A DNA stretch of 64,000 nucleotides from Saprospirales bacterium (lineage in GTDB: Bacteria; Bacteroidota; Bacteroidia; Chitinophagales; Saprospiraceae): positions 1-64,000 of the forward strand of contig RECS01000109.1 in NCBI GenBank assembly GCA_007693915.1, written 5' to 3'. Positions within the stretch are counted from its first letter, which is position 1. Every line of letters begins with the position of its first letter. Of the stretch, positions 26,822 to 36,163 are shown one piece after another. The position numbers were made by a program, and so were the translations under genes. The notes below the pieces were generated by a model. That model was given only the letters and a program-made list of their open reading frames with translations, was not told where the DNA came from and searched no databases.

Positions 26822-26829
26822 TAGCTTTG
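26822..26829 (+). promoter_or_regulatory. promoter -7 box (TAGCTTTG) of sucC
   Basis: TAGCTTTG fits TAnnTTTG, 25 bp before the sucC ATG. The -33 element is not well placed (nearest TTG 26793-26795). Confidence 0.5.
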
Positions 26830-26854
26830 AGCCTTATTTCAAAAACGTCAATAA

Positions 26855-28057
26855 ATGAATTTACACGAATATCAGGGGAAACAGATTTTAAAGTCATTCG
26901 GAGTACCTATCCAAGAGGGAAAAGTTGTTAACGAGAAATCGGAAATACTCAAAGCTTATGATGAACTAAAGGCTGAAACAGGCACTGAGTTCGCAGTGAT
27001 TAAAGCTCAAATACATGCCGGAGGTAGAGGAAAAGGGGGCGGAGTAAAACTCGCCAAGAAAAGAGAAGAAGTAGAAACGATTGGTGATGAGATTCTTGGA
27101 ATGATGCTAAAAACTCCGCAAACTCCAGGGGGTCTTGATGGTGAAGGAAAGTTAGTGAGAAAAATTTTGATAGCAGAGGATGTTTACGCACCTGATTTCG
27201 ATGCTTGTGACGAAATCTATATTTCTATCTTGACTGACAGGGAAACGAAATCAAATGTGATCATTTACTCTACTGAAGGTGGGATGGACATAGAAGCCGT
27301 TGCAGAAGAGACTCCACACCTTGTACACAAGGAAATTGTAGATCCAGCATTGGGTTTGCAAGGGTTTCAAGCTAGAAAAATTGCTTTTAATCTGGGGCTT
27401 AGTGGACAAGCATTCAAAAATATGACAAAGTTTATCTCAAAACTTTACAATGCTTTTACCGGAGCAGATGCCAGTTTAATTGAGATTAACCCCTGCCTAA
27501 AAACGGGAGACGACAAAATACTGGCTGTCGATTGCAAAATGACCGTAGATGAAAGTGCTTTATTCAGGCATCCGGATATTAAGGAAATGCGAGATATTCA
27601 TGAAGAAGATCCTACAGAAGTGGAAGCTAAAAAATTCAATCTCAATTACGTCAAATTAGATGGAAATGTAGGCTGTATGGTGAACGGTGCCGGATTGGCA
27701 ATGGCTACTATGGATATGATCAAATTATCAGGAGGAGAACCTGCCAACTTCCTTGATGTTGGTGGAACAGCAGATGCTGCCAGGGTTGAACAAGGCTTTA
27801 GGATCATCCTTAGTGACCCTAATGTAAAAGCTATTCTGATTAATATTTTCGGTGGTATTGTACGATGCGACAGAGTAGCTCAAGGAGTAGTTGATGCTTG
27901 TAAAAACATAGAAAACCTGAATGTACCTATCATTGTAAGATTGCAGGGAACCAATGCTGAAATAGCAAAAGAAATTATAGACAATTCAGGTCTAAAAGTT
28001 AGATCAGCAGTTCTTCTTGAAGAAGCAGCTCAGGCTGTGAAAGAGGTACTTTCGTAA
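26855..28057 (+). CDS. sucC: succinyl-CoA synthetase, beta subunit
   Basis: 400 aa. ATP-grasp protein with '[18 protein letters not shown]' start, '[18 protein letters not shown]' nucleotide loop, '[10 protein letters not shown]', '[13 protein letters not shown]', '[15 protein letters not shown]', '[11 protein letters not shown]' and '[19 protein letters not shown]', all standard for SucC. It joins SucD to convert succinyl-CoA and ADP (or GDP) to succinate and ATP in the TCA cycle. sucD is not adjacent, so the two subunit genes are split in this genome. Confidence 0.98.
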   Translation: MNLHEYQGKQILKSFGVPIQEGKVVNEKSEILKAYDELKAETGTEFAVIKAQIHAGGRGKGGGVKLAKKREEVETIGDEILGMMLKTPQTPGGLDGEGKLVRKILIAEDVYAPDFDACDEIYISILTDRETKSNVIIYSTEGGMDIEAVAEETPHLVHKEIVDPALGLQGFQARKIAFNLGLSGQAFKNMTKFISKLYNAFTGADASLIEINPCLKTGDDKILAVDCKMTVDESALFRHPDIKEMRDIHEEDPTEVEAKKFNLNYVKLDGNVGCMVNGAGLAMATMDMIKLSGGEPANFLDVGGTADAARVEQGFRIILSDPNVKAILINIFGGIVRCDRVAQGVVDACKNIENLNVPIIVRLQGTNAEIAKEIIDNSGLKVRSAVLLEEAAQAVKEVLS

Positions 28058-28168
28058 TTTATGTAAAGGTACTCACAGCTGCTTGTTTTGAGACTTGGTT
28101 AATTTTTCTTCCGACCTAGGTTTAAGTTGGTTGGATTATACTTTTTTCTGTGAAAAAGAAGATTTCTC

Positions 28169-29449
28169 GTGGCTGACTTTACTGAATTGAATCCAGACAA
28201 AACCAATCCTGAGGGAATTAGCCTTCAAGAGCTTACCAACAGAATCAAAAGAGTTGTTGCGCTTAATTTTGCATCTCCTATATGGGTTAGGGCTGAGATT
28301 GCATCCCTTAAAACATCAAGGGGGCATAGATATCTGGATTTGGTTCAAAAAGAAGTGGAAACAGATAGTGTACTGGCAAGAGTGCAAGCCAATCTGTGGT
28401 CCGGCACCTACATTCAACTCAGTAAGCGAATGAAGGAGGACATTGACTTAATTATTAAAGAAGGTCAGGAGGTCTTGCTTGAAGTTAAAGTTAATTTTCA
28501 CTCACAATATGGATTGAGTATTCAGGTCGTTGATATTGATCCCGATTTTACCATAGGAAAATACTTTACTAAAAAGCAGCAATTATTCGCCCGAATTTTA
28601 AAGGAAAAACTCAATGAACCGCAGAAGAGTTTGCAAATTCCGTTGGTGGTACAGAGAATTGCTATTATCTCATCACCAACTGCTGCGGGCTATATAGATT
28701 TTATTACACAAATAGAGCATGTCTCAGATCGAATGCACATCCAACTCGATCTGTACAAAAATTCCATGCAGGGTTCTACCGTGGAAAATGACTTAATTCA
28801 GAATCTGGAAAAAATTGAAACCGGATCGGAGCCATATGATCTTATAGTGATCATAAGAGGCGGTGGGGCAAAGCTCGATTTGATGGATTTTGATAATTAT
28901 ATATTAGCTAAAAAAATAGCCCACTACCCCATTCCTGTCCTGACCGGTATTGGGCACGAGATTGATATTTCGGCATTGGATGTAGTGGCTGCCATCAGTC
29001 AAAAAACTCCAACGGCAGCGGCTCAATACATCATCAACAAAAATGATGAGTTTATCAGCAGAATTGAAATTGCAAAATTAAAAATTGCAGAAGCTGCAGT
29101 TAATCAATTACAGGAACACAAAAGGCAACTTGAACGGACTCGAACGGAGCTCACGCACTCAGCCCTAAATTTTATCCGTGAAAAGAAACACCAATTGGCG
29201 ATAGTTAAGGGTGAACTTCTAATACAAAGTCGTTTTCAGCTACAAAAAACAGCAGAAACTTTAAGGCAATTGACCAGAGAGTTTCAAATCAGCAATCCCG
29301 AAAATGTATTGAAAAGGGGGTTTGCCATTTTTTCAAAAGACGGTAAAATTGTAAGCGATTCAAATGATATTAGGGAGGGGGACAAAGTGGAGGTCAGATT
29401 ATTCAAAGGAAGGGCAGAAAGCACCGTCACAAAAACATACCAATCATGA
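28169..29449 (+). CDS. xseA: exodeoxyribonuclease VII, large subunit
   Basis: 426 aa; the start is a GTG at 28169. N-terminal OB-fold (residues about 18-115: 'VRAEIASLKTSRGHRYLDLV'), then the catalytic domain with 'RIAIISSPTAAGYIDFI', 'DLIVIIRGGGAKLDLMDFDN', 'PVLTGIGHEIDISALDVVA' and 'KTPTAAAQYI'. A long coiled-coil (about 295-375) and the C-terminal 'LKRGFAIFSKDGKIV' complete the family pattern. The XseA-XseB enzyme degrades single-stranded DNA in repair. The stop overlaps the xseB ATG by 4 bp. Confidence 0.97.
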   Translation: MADFTELNPDKTNPEGISLQELTNRIKRVVALNFASPIWVRAEIASLKTSRGHRYLDLVQKEVETDSVLARVQANLWSGTYIQLSKRMKEDIDLIIKEGQEVLLEVKVNFHSQYGLSIQVVDIDPDFTIGKYFTKKQQLFARILKEKLNEPQKSLQIPLVVQRIAIISSPTAAGYIDFITQIEHVSDRMHIQLDLYKNSMQGSTVENDLIQNLEKIETGSEPYDLIVIIRGGGAKLDLMDFDNYILAKKIAHYPIPVLTGIGHEIDISALDVVAAISQKTPTAAAQYIINKNDEFISRIEIAKLKIAEAAVNQLQEHKRQLERTRTELTHSALNFIREKKHQLAIVKGELLIQSRFQLQKTAETLRQLTREFQISNPENVLKRGFAIFSKDGKIVSDSNDIREGDKVEVRLFKGRAESTVTKTYQS

Positions 29450-29652
29450 CAGATGAGAAAGATTTAAGTTATCAGGAAGCCATTGAGGAATTGAGAGGCA
29501 TATTACAAAAACTTCAAGGCGATTTAAGTGATATTGACCAATTGGAGGTACTCATGAAAAGAGCTGAAGTACTCATTCGGTTTTGTTCTACCAAAATAAA
29601 AAATATGGAGACCCGGCTCGCGGATATAATCAAAGAGATTGAAACCGATTAA
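29446..29652 (+). CDS. xseB: exodeoxyribonuclease VII, small subunit
   Basis: 68 aa, small and helical, with 'SYQEAIEELRGILQKLQ', matching the XseB start 'FEEALKELEEIV', and a Leu-rich second helix. It starts inside the xseA stop (ATGA overlap) and stabilises the large subunit. Its TAA overlaps the stop of the convergent permease gene: both use a shared TTAA at 29649-29652. Confidence 0.93.
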   Translation: MTDEKDLSYQEAIEELRGILQKLQGDLSDIDQLEVLMKRAEVLIRFCSTKIKNMETRLADIIKEIETD

Positions 29653-31172
29653 GCTTTTTTTCTAAATTTTACAAACCAACCACTTACGTCTAATATCTTT
29701 TTATCCCTCATCGCCTGAATGGTAAGAAACAGACCTATAGGAAACAGAATGATTTCTCCCAACCATGCTGAAAGCGCCGAATTAATGGTACCTGCGTCGT
29801 TCATTTCTTTAAATACTGTAAACAGAACAATATACAAGGTAAAAAACAGGATAGCCACCAAAAGTGGATAACCAAATCCACCTTTTCTGATGATTGCACC
29901 CATAGGAGCTCCAATAAAAAGAAAAATAATCACCACCGCAGCAAAGGCAAACTTCCTGTGCTTTTCATAAATGTGCCTTCTCATTTCTCTGGAAGTAGAG
30001 GATACCGACTGTGTAGCGGCGTTTAGCTGCAGATTATGCGTTTGAATAAAGCCCACTGCCTGAGTGTACATCCTTTTTCTCTGCTCAATAGGAAAACGCT
30101 CAGCAAAGGTGTTGACCGAATCCACAGGTTTGAGTTCCATCGTCCTGTATCGCTGGGCAATATTCCGCCCCTCAATATTCCTTCGTGCACCTTCAGTGGT
30201 GGTATCTAGGATTCTCATTTCCTGATTGATCTGCGGTTCGATTTGGTTTTCGTCTTCCTCATCCTCATCTTTTGCGGATTCCGGTATTTTTGATCTGGGT
30301 AAAAAAGGATGAAGCACCTTTGCCTTAGCACCGGTCATCACCACTTGCATAGAGTCAATAGTCTCATTGAGCTGGCCTACCGTTAGCATCCTCCTGTGTG
30401 TTTTGAATCGCTCCTCATCCGTTCTCTGAAATTCAAAAGCAGAAAGATCAAAAGCTATCTGATACTCGCTAAAACTTGTAGTGAGGAAGGGCTTAAATGA
30501 CCTACCATCAGCGGGGAGATCCTGATATTGTGTTCCATTATACAGTTTCATAATCAGGCTCAAACCATCGCCTGATAAAAACATCTCGCCGGAATCAGCC
30601 CGCATCATTTTCAAAATACCCGATCTGATTTCTGAATTATCGTAAATCAAAACATCCTTTATCCCTCTACCATCCGGCATAACTTCACTCACCCTTAGTG
30701 TATAACCAGTAAATTCATGATTAAAAACACCGGGCTCAAGAGCATTGGATGGCTGATGCTGCCTTATATCATAAAGACGTGAGAAGAACTTGAGATTAGC
30801 AACCGGAATCAAATTATTAGAACAATAAAAAGAAAAACCCGCAAGACCGATTCCAAAAAATATCAGTGGAAGCATTATGCGCATTAGCGAGACACCACTT
30901 GACTTTATAGTTGCCAATTCATAACGCTCTCCGAGGTTTCCAAACAACATTACTGAGGAAAGTAAGATAGCAATGGGTAAGGCCATTGGAATAATGGTAA
31001 TGGAGAGGTACATAACCATTTCAATGATCATAAAAAAACCAACCCCTTTGCCCATGATATCGTCGATATACAGCCAAAAAAACTGCATAACCAACACCAC
31101 CAAAGCAATGAAAAAGGCTGCCAGGAAAGGTGCTATAAACTGGCTGACTATGTATTTATCTAAAATTTTCAC
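29649..31172 (-). CDS. LptF/LptG-family lipopolysaccharide export permease
   Basis: 507 aa. YjgP/YjgQ permease: three N-terminal membrane helices ('LDKYIVSQFIAPFLAAFFIA', 'MVMYLSITIIPMALPIAILL', 'SSGVSLMRIMLPLIFFGIGL'), a large periplasmic part (about 130-395), and three C-terminal helices ('AFAAVVIIFLFIGAPMGAII' and after). The E. coli members are about 360 aa; the extra 140 residues are in the periplasmic part, including an acidic stretch ('KDEDEEDENQ'), as often in Bacteroidota. It would carry LPS from LptB2FG to LptC. LptF or LptG cannot be told apart here. Confidence 0.9.
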   Translation of the reverse strand: MKILDKYIVSQFIAPFLAAFFIALVVLVMQFFWLYIDDIMGKGVGFFMIIEMVMYLSITIIPMALPIAILLSSVMLFGNLGERYELATIKSSGVSLMRIMLPLIFFGIGLAGFSFYCSNNLIPVANLKFFSRLYDIRQHQPSNALEPGVFNHEFTGYTLRVSEVMPDGRGIKDVLIYDNSEIRSGILKMMRADSGEMFLSGDGLSLIMKLYNGTQYQDLPADGRSFKPFLTTSFSEYQIAFDLSAFEFQRTDEERFKTHRRMLTVGQLNETIDSMQVVMTGAKAKVLHPFLPRSKIPESAKDEDEEDENQIEPQINQEMRILDTTTEGARRNIEGRNIAQRYRTMELKPVDSVNTFAERFPIEQRKRMYTQAVGFIQTHNLQLNAATQSVSSTSREMRRHIYEKHRKFAFAAVVIIFLFIGAPMGAIIRKGGFGYPLLVAILFFTLYIVLFTVFKEMNDAGTINSALSAWLGEIILFPIGLFLTIQAMRDKKILDVSGWFVKFRKKA

Positions 31173-31193
31173 TAAATATAGCTAAAGTTCTTG

Positions 31194-31201
31194 CAAAGAT
31201 A
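31194..31201 (-). promoter_or_regulatory. promoter -7 box (TATCTTTG) of the LptF/G gene
   Basis: Minus-strand TATCTTTG (plus-strand CAAAGATA) fits TAnnTTTG, 21 bp before the permease ATG, within the 60-bp gap after the TlpA-like gene. Confidence 0.55.
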
Positions 31202-31232
31202 AGCAGCCAAAATATATCAGCTAGGAAAAAGC

Positions 31233-32669
31233 TTACTCACCGGTTTCAGCTTGCTCCATATTCACAGGCCCCTCTTTATTATCCATAAACAGCGGTAAGA
31301 CTTCAGAGAGTTGCTGAGCAGAAAGACGCTTTGAAAGAATTTTTTTATCCTCATCTAAAACAAAAATCAGCGGTGTAGTTCTAACATTATACAACACACT
31401 GAATCTCGATCTGTGAAAAGGGTCAACCAAATTTAACATTAAGTCTGTCCCCTCCGTTTTATCCATATACTCCCAGCATGTATCCACCTCGTCGGTGAAT
31501 TTAGTACAAATAGTCACCACTCCAACCCCTTTGTCAGACCATTCTCTGATAAAATCAATTATCTGCGGCGTATATCGTCTGCAATGCCCACAATCAGGTC
31601 TCCAAAAGTACAAGACCGTATACTCATAATCAAGATCATGCAATCTAACCCTTTGACCATCACGCTTTTGAACGGTAATATCAGGTGCTGTTTTACCAAT
31701 CAGTGTAGGACGTATTGCATCTGCATTCTCTATAATGCGCTGTAGCTGCTCTTCACCTACCCACCAAGCTCTGCCTTCCCGATAGTATTCATCGACCAGG
31801 TGAACATAGACCGCATCCATTCCAATTATTTTACTCCTGGCATATTCATTCAGATAATGAGCTAAATAAAATCTAAAAACAGCTGGACTTTCTTCCATTT
31901 GACCCAGAATATAATCCAGACTAACTTTAATTGAGTCCGGATGTCTTGATGTTAACTGTTCAATATATTGATTGACCTTTGAGAACATCACTGGAGACCT
32001 GAAAAGTCGCTCATCAGTTAGGTCAACGTTGTCAAAAAAATGCTTTTTGTAATACTTAAACCGCTCTCTTCTAACCTCTTCCTCAGTACCCTCGAATTCA
32101 GGAACAAATGGTTCTTTATTTCCCTTCAAAATAGCTCCTACCAAACCACCATCAAAAGTTTCGATAATTTCCGATTGCTTCGCCAATACCTCACTATTGA
32201 TATCCTCAAGCTCTTTTTCTATTCGTCTTACTCTTCTCTCTGAAGCTGACTCCCGTTCCTCATTGAGCTCCGCTGTTTTTTTCCTTTGTTGATCCAAAAA
32301 AGACAAGTATTCGTAAAAGGCACTGTTTTGAGGAGAGCCTGAAAATCGAACAGTATTTACAAAATCCTCTTCATTAGCTTTTGCAGAAAAGTGCATTTCA
32401 TCATTATCGACCAGCAATTGAAAAAAGGTTCTCTCAGGACTCCTCACCCCTATATACATGCCCGGGTCTAATGCCTCATCACCCTCAAAAATAAAATTCC
32501 CTGTAGTTGACACAGCAGTATCTGCCATAAATTGCCTGTTTCCATGATAGTATGCCAAAAACAAAGTATCCCCCTCATAATTCTCGAGCTGAAATTCAAT
32601 CTTGTAGCCCTCTTGTGCAAAAAGAAAGGGACCCAAAAGAAAACACAATAATGTTATTATTAGCCTCAT
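31233..32669 (-). CDS. TlpA-like thioredoxin-fold protein with N-terminal DUF4369/DUF5106-like region
   Basis: 478 aa. Signal peptide (MRLIITLLCFLLGPFLFAQ). Residues about 22-125 resemble the DUF4369 beta domain ('ENYEGDTLFLAYYHGNRQFM'); a coiled, charged helix (128-165) and helical region follow, like DUF5106. The C-terminal domain (about 330-465) is thioredoxin-like: 'IGKTAPDITVQKRDGQRVRL', then 'WRPDCGHCRRYTP' with a CGHC active site, and 'RTTPLIFVLDEDKKI' with the cis-Pro. It should act as a periplasmic thiol-disulfide reductase. It is upstream of the LptF/G gene on the same strand. Confidence 0.85.
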   Translation of the reverse strand: MRLIITLLCFLLGPFLFAQEGYKIEFQLENYEGDTLFLAYYHGNRQFMADTAVSTTGNFIFEGDEALDPGMYIGVRSPERTFFQLLVDNDEMHFSAKANEEDFVNTVRFSGSPQNSAFYEYLSFLDQQRKKTAELNEERESASERRVRRIEKELEDINSEVLAKQSEIIETFDGGLVGAILKGNKEPFVPEFEGTEEEVRRERFKYYKKHFFDNVDLTDERLFRSPVMFSKVNQYIEQLTSRHPDSIKVSLDYILGQMEESPAVFRFYLAHYLNEYARSKIIGMDAVYVHLVDEYYREGRAWWVGEEQLQRIIENADAIRPTLIGKTAPDITVQKRDGQRVRLHDLDYEYTVLYFWRPDCGHCRRYTPQIIDFIREWSDKGVGVVTICTKFTDEVDTCWEYMDKTEGTDLMLNLVDPFHRSRFSVLYNVRTTPLIFVLDEDKKILSKRLSAQQLSEVLPLFMDNKEGPVNMEQAETGE

Positions 32670-32782
32670 ATATATATTGTTGGTTTAAACAAATACTCAA
32701 ACAGAATCATAAACGATGAAATCCCGGCTATGTTTTTATTAAACAGCACAATCATTTAAAATTACAGGAAGTATTCCACTTC

Positions 32783-32864
32783 TTGGTTGAAGGTTGAATA
32801 TGGTTGAATGTGGTTGAAGGTTGATCCTTCGACGCCGCTCAGGACAACGTCCTTCGACGCCGCT
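32783..32864. repeat. TTGAAGGTTGAA and CCTTCGACGCCGCT direct repeats
   Basis: GGTTGAA recurs at about 7-13 bp intervals in 32785-32823. CCTTCGACGCCGCT occurs at 32826-32839 and 32851-32864, separated by CAGGACAACGT. A third and fourth copy are at 33186-33237. Confidence 0.6.
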
Positions 32865-32980
32865 ATTAGATTTGCTCAACAACCTACAAGGTGCTTGGAG
32901 ACCTTATAGGTATTTAGTGTTGTGTAAGTGTTAAAATTTCCTTGGTTAAATTAGTATTAGATGGCCAAGTGGGCATGCTT

Positions 32981-33011
32981 AACCTGTAGGGTTTTGAAAA
33001 CCCTGCAGGTT
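32981..33011. repeat. 31-bp inverted repeat (hairpin)
   Basis: AACCTGTAGGGTTTT and AAAACCCTGCAGGTT pair over 15 bp with one G-T wobble around a single central G. There is no T-run after it on either strand, so it is more like a REP or small transposable palindrome than a terminator. Confidence 0.6.
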
Positions 33012-33185
33012 TGCCGGGCTGGCAAAGACCAGAATCTTGATCAAACCCCACAAGTTATGAGTTTTTGGTGATAGAAACCTTTTTCGACCGTTAATATGAA
33101 AAAAATTTGTGTGTAAACACACTGGGAAGTACTTGCTAAAATTTTTTAAAAAATGTGGTTATTTTACTTGGTTTTATCTTAGAAT

Positions 33186-33237
33186 GCTCAGGACAACGTC
33201 CTTCGATGCCGCTAGGGGATCGCCCTTCGGCGCCGCT
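33186..33237. repeat. further copies of the CTTCGRYGCCGCT repeat
   Basis: GCTCAGGACAACGT followed by CCTTCGATGCCGCT (33186-33213) repeats 32838-32864 almost exactly; CCCTTCGGCGCCGCT (33223-33237) is a more diverged copy. Confidence 0.6.
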
Positions 33238-33518
33238 CACATCGGCTGCGCTCTGCACGGAGCAGGGCAAGTAGTTGAAGGTTGAAGAGTTGAAAGTTGA
33301 AAAATGTGTTAATGGTTCATATTATTCCTCCCTCGGCTTGGTAGCAAAACCTCCCTCCAGATCGAAATTACCCGAAGAACAACATAAAAAATTAATGTTA
33401 CAAAACGGTAAACCCTATTAAGGGATGTACATACAGATTTACTACACATCCACTTTCAACTTTCTCAGTTAAAAAGATACCAGTCTTTTACGGACATCTT
33501 TATAACTCATTGATTTTC

Positions 33519-33541
33519 TATATATATATATATATATATAT
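33519..33541. repeat. TA dinucleotide microsatellite
   Basis: Eleven TA units in a row, followed by TCACATATATATG. It lies in non-coding DNA about 350 bp upstream of the first lipoprotein gene. Confidence 0.9.
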
Positions 33542-33866
33542 CACATATATATGCAAAAAATACCCTTCTAAAACTTGTCTCGGAATTTAAAAACACAGTA
33601 ATATTGTAAGGATTTAAAAACTCGAATTTATTTTTAATTATTATCCCTAATTCATAAAATGATTTCCAAATCGCCATACAAAAACAAAACAGAAACTTTC
33701 TACGGCACAGAACAGCCCAATATCTTCTGTCCCTTTCTTTTGTATGGACGAGCTGGGTTTTATGAACGGTATTAGTTGAAAGTGAAAGTATTAGCTTCTA
33801 TTTGTTTTAGGTATTATTTAAAATCCCTTATTCAGAAGCACCCTCGTCATTTTTTTTGACTACTCT

Positions 33867-34344
33867 ATAATCATTTTTAAAAACTTATACCAATGAAAAC
33901 AATTAATAAATTTTTCTATAGTGCCCTAATCCTATCAATTTTTTCCCTTTTATTTGTATCTTGTGAAAAAGAATCTATTCATATGAATACCCAAATTGAC
34001 GAAATGCAGTTGCAAATCTCAGAAATCAGGTCATCATCTGCAGTTGATTCTTTGTTCAGGTTTCATTTAAACCATCTTGCTGATATGTTCAATAATGCAA
34101 ATGATGCCTCAAATGGTGATTTAGAATTGTTGCTAGAATCTCTTGATACCCTTTCCAGTTCAGCCGCATTTACTGTATTGGATAACTCGGGTTTGATAAA
34201 TGTTACCCAATTGGAAAATGCAATCAATCATACTGCCTACTATGAAGATTTGCTATTGCTTTCCTACTCCCAGGAGGATATAGAAAACATTGTCAATATA
34301 GAGGCAGGTGATTTGCAGGAATTATTTGGACGACCATTCTGGGG
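33867..34344 (+). repeat. 478-bp block identical to 35686-36163 (copy 1)
   Basis: Read base by base, this block has no mismatch to 35686-36163 (offset 1819). It covers 26 bp of 5' flank and the first 452 bp of the lipoprotein gene. Identity stops abruptly at 34345. The flanks and downstream genes of the two cassettes are clearly diverged. Confidence 0.95.
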
Positions 34345-34489
34345 AGAAGATTGTGATTATGTATCAGAAGAACCTGTTGGCATGCCGGATGATAAGTGTT
34401 ATATTCTACATGTTGGTTGTCGAAAATATCGTTTTTGGATTGGATTTGGCTCTACCTATCAATATGTAACTGAGGTTGACTGTCCCTAA
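33893..34489 (+). CDS. lipoprotein with Cys-containing C-terminal tail (cassette 1)
   Basis: 198 aa. Lipoprotein signal peptide with lipobox 'LFVSC', followed by EKES, a charged +2 region like the surface-export signals of Bacteroidota lipoproteins (inference). Residues 30-150 are predicted helical without known domain. The tail after residue 150 holds four Cys ('EDCDYV', 'KCYILHVGCRKYRFWIGFG', 'VDCP'). The first 150 residues are identical to the paralog at 35712; the tail is only partly alike. 29 bp upstream of a CarboxypepD_reg-like gene, probably one operon. No function is known to me. Confidence 0.75.
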   Translation: MKTINKFFYSALILSIFSLLFVSCEKESIHMNTQIDEMQLQISEIRSSSAVDSLFRFHLNHLADMFNNANDASNGDLELLLESLDTLSSSAAFTVLDNSGLINVTQLENAINHTAYYEDLLLLSYSQEDIENIVNIEAGDLQELFGRPFWGEDCDYVSEEPVGMPDDKCYILHVGCRKYRFWIGFGSTYQYVTEVDCP

Positions 34490-34518
34490 GGAAACTGAAT
34501 AAATAAAGAACCTATTAA

Positions 34519-35436
34519 ATGGCGGTGAAGATTTGCATTTTATTAATTTTCGGATTCTACATACTGGATTTACCTTCCCAAAACACTCTAATCCAGGGTA
34601 AAGTGGTTGACCATGACGGCCAACCACTTTACCTTGTTTTGGTTTATAATGCTGATTTAGGAATAGGGGCATACACAGAGGAAAACGGTCATTTTAAAAT
34701 CAATACAGACAAACAACCTTCGGAACTGGAAGTATTCGCATTAGGGTTTCTTCGCAAAAATGTAGTGATTGAAAGTCAAAACAGCTTTTTAAAAATAGAA
34801 TTGGCTAAACTAGCGTACGAGTTGGAAGAAATAAGGGTCTTTCCTTGTCCAAAAGTTGAATTCACCATGGGTATAGATCCAAGAAATGAGAAAATTGTAG
34901 AATTTGGTGGACCCTTCAATATTAGTTATCAAGCCGGTACGTCATTTCCTACACACTATGGACAAGAAATTACCGCTGTGGAGGTACTAGTGATAAACCC
35001 CAAACTTCAAAGAGCTAAATTCCGATTGAGAATTTATTCAATTGACAGCCTCGGTAAACCCAATACAGATTTGTTGTTGCAGAACGTAATTGTAAGCGTT
35101 CCGGGATGGAGGCAAAAACGTGCAACACGAATCGACCTAAATGATTATAATTTGCGTAGTCCTGATACCGGAATTTTAGTAGCTATGGAGTGGTTGCCCA
35201 GTGAAAACAATGCTCAGAGAACTACTGGGCGTAATGCTATTGGACAGAAAGTTGAAAGTCATTGGGCCATTCCACGTTTGGGATTAATAAGAACGAGGAA
35301 AAATCCAGATTTCAAAATGTGGAGTAAAATAGATGAAAGGGAGTGGGGTGAATCCAGCCCTCCCATTATGAATTCAAAGGATTCGGATGAAGTATATTTA
35401 CCAGTCATCAGGGTGCACCTTTTGGATTGTGAGTAA
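34519..35436 (+). CDS. secreted CarboxypepD_reg-like protein (cassette 1)
   Basis: 305 aa with a signal peptide (MAVKICILLIFGFYILDLPSQ). Residues about 24-100 match a carboxypeptidase-regulatory-like (CarboxypepD_reg) beta sandwich: 'IQGKVVDHDGQPLYLVLVYN', 'GAYTEENGHFKI'. The rest contains 'FRLRIYSIDSLGKPNTDLLL' and 'GILVAMEWLP', a beta domain seen in other Bacteroidota surface proteins. It ends 'VHLLDCE', as does its paralog at 36332. No T9SS domain. Probably works with the lipoprotein encoded just upstream; function unknown. Confidence 0.72.
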   Translation: MAVKICILLIFGFYILDLPSQNTLIQGKVVDHDGQPLYLVLVYNADLGIGAYTEENGHFKINTDKQPSELEVFALGFLRKNVVIESQNSFLKIELAKLAYELEEIRVFPCPKVEFTMGIDPRNEKIVEFGGPFNISYQAGTSFPTHYGQEITAVEVLVINPKLQRAKFRLRIYSIDSLGKPNTDLLLQNVIVSVPGWRQKRATRIDLNDYNLRSPDTGILVAMEWLPSENNAQRTTGRNAIGQKVESHWAIPRLGLIRTRKNPDFKMWSKIDEREWGESSPPIMNSKDSDEVYLPVIRVHLLDCE

Positions 35437-35685
35437 GCAGGTTGCAGAGATTTTCTACAACTAATATTTTACATAGTAGAACAATTTTTGGTGAATGTGT
35501 GAAATATTGTTTCTCGAAACAGGACCCATGCAATTCTACTCTCCATTCTGATTGTATGCATAAGGTTTGATTTAGGAAAATGCTTATTTGGTAATGAAAA
35601 TTTTTGCTTCAATTTGTGTAAAGTACAATTTTAAATTCTTAATTCAAACTTACCAGAAACACCCTATTATTTTTTAGACTATTCA

Positions 35686-36163
35686 ATAATCATTTTTAAA
35701 AACTTATACCAATGAAAACAATTAATAAATTTTTCTATAGTGCCCTAATCCTATCAATTTTTTCCCTTTTATTTGTATCTTGTGAAAAAGAATCTATTCA
35801 TATGAATACCCAAATTGACGAAATGCAGTTGCAAATCTCAGAAATCAGGTCATCATCTGCAGTTGATTCTTTGTTCAGGTTTCATTTAAACCATCTTGCT
35901 GATATGTTCAATAATGCAAATGATGCCTCAAATGGTGATTTAGAATTGTTGCTAGAATCTCTTGATACCCTTTCCAGTTCAGCCGCATTTACTGTATTGG
36001 ATAACTCGGGTTTGATAAATGTTACCCAATTGGAAAATGCAATCAATCATACTGCCTACTATGAAGATTTGCTATTGCTTTCCTACTCCCAGGAGGATAT
36101 AGAAAACATTGTCAATATAGAGGCAGGTGATTTGCAGGAATTATTTGGACGACCATTCTGGGG
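35686..36163 (+). repeat. 478-bp block identical to 33867-34344 (copy 2)
   Basis: Second copy of the perfectly identical block; see the entry at 33867. The first difference after it is at 36164. Confidence 0.95.

Larger units (their letters stand above)
32670..33892. other. 1.2-kb repeat-rich intergenic region
   Basis: No supportable gene. It contains short direct repeats of TTGAAGGTTGAA (32783-32823 and again near 33270-33295), CCTTCGACGCCGCT copies, a long hairpin, an AT microsatellite and small palindromes such as GTGTGTAAACACAC. The 33760-33890 part resembles the spacer before the second lipoprotein cassette (for example GGGTTTTATGAA), so the tandem duplication may once have extended to here. 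The GC-rich bits differ from the AT-rich surroundings. Confidence 0.55.

Noticed and set aside
32981-33011. Rho-independent terminator
   Set aside because: Strong stem, but no T-run on either side and no gene ending near it.
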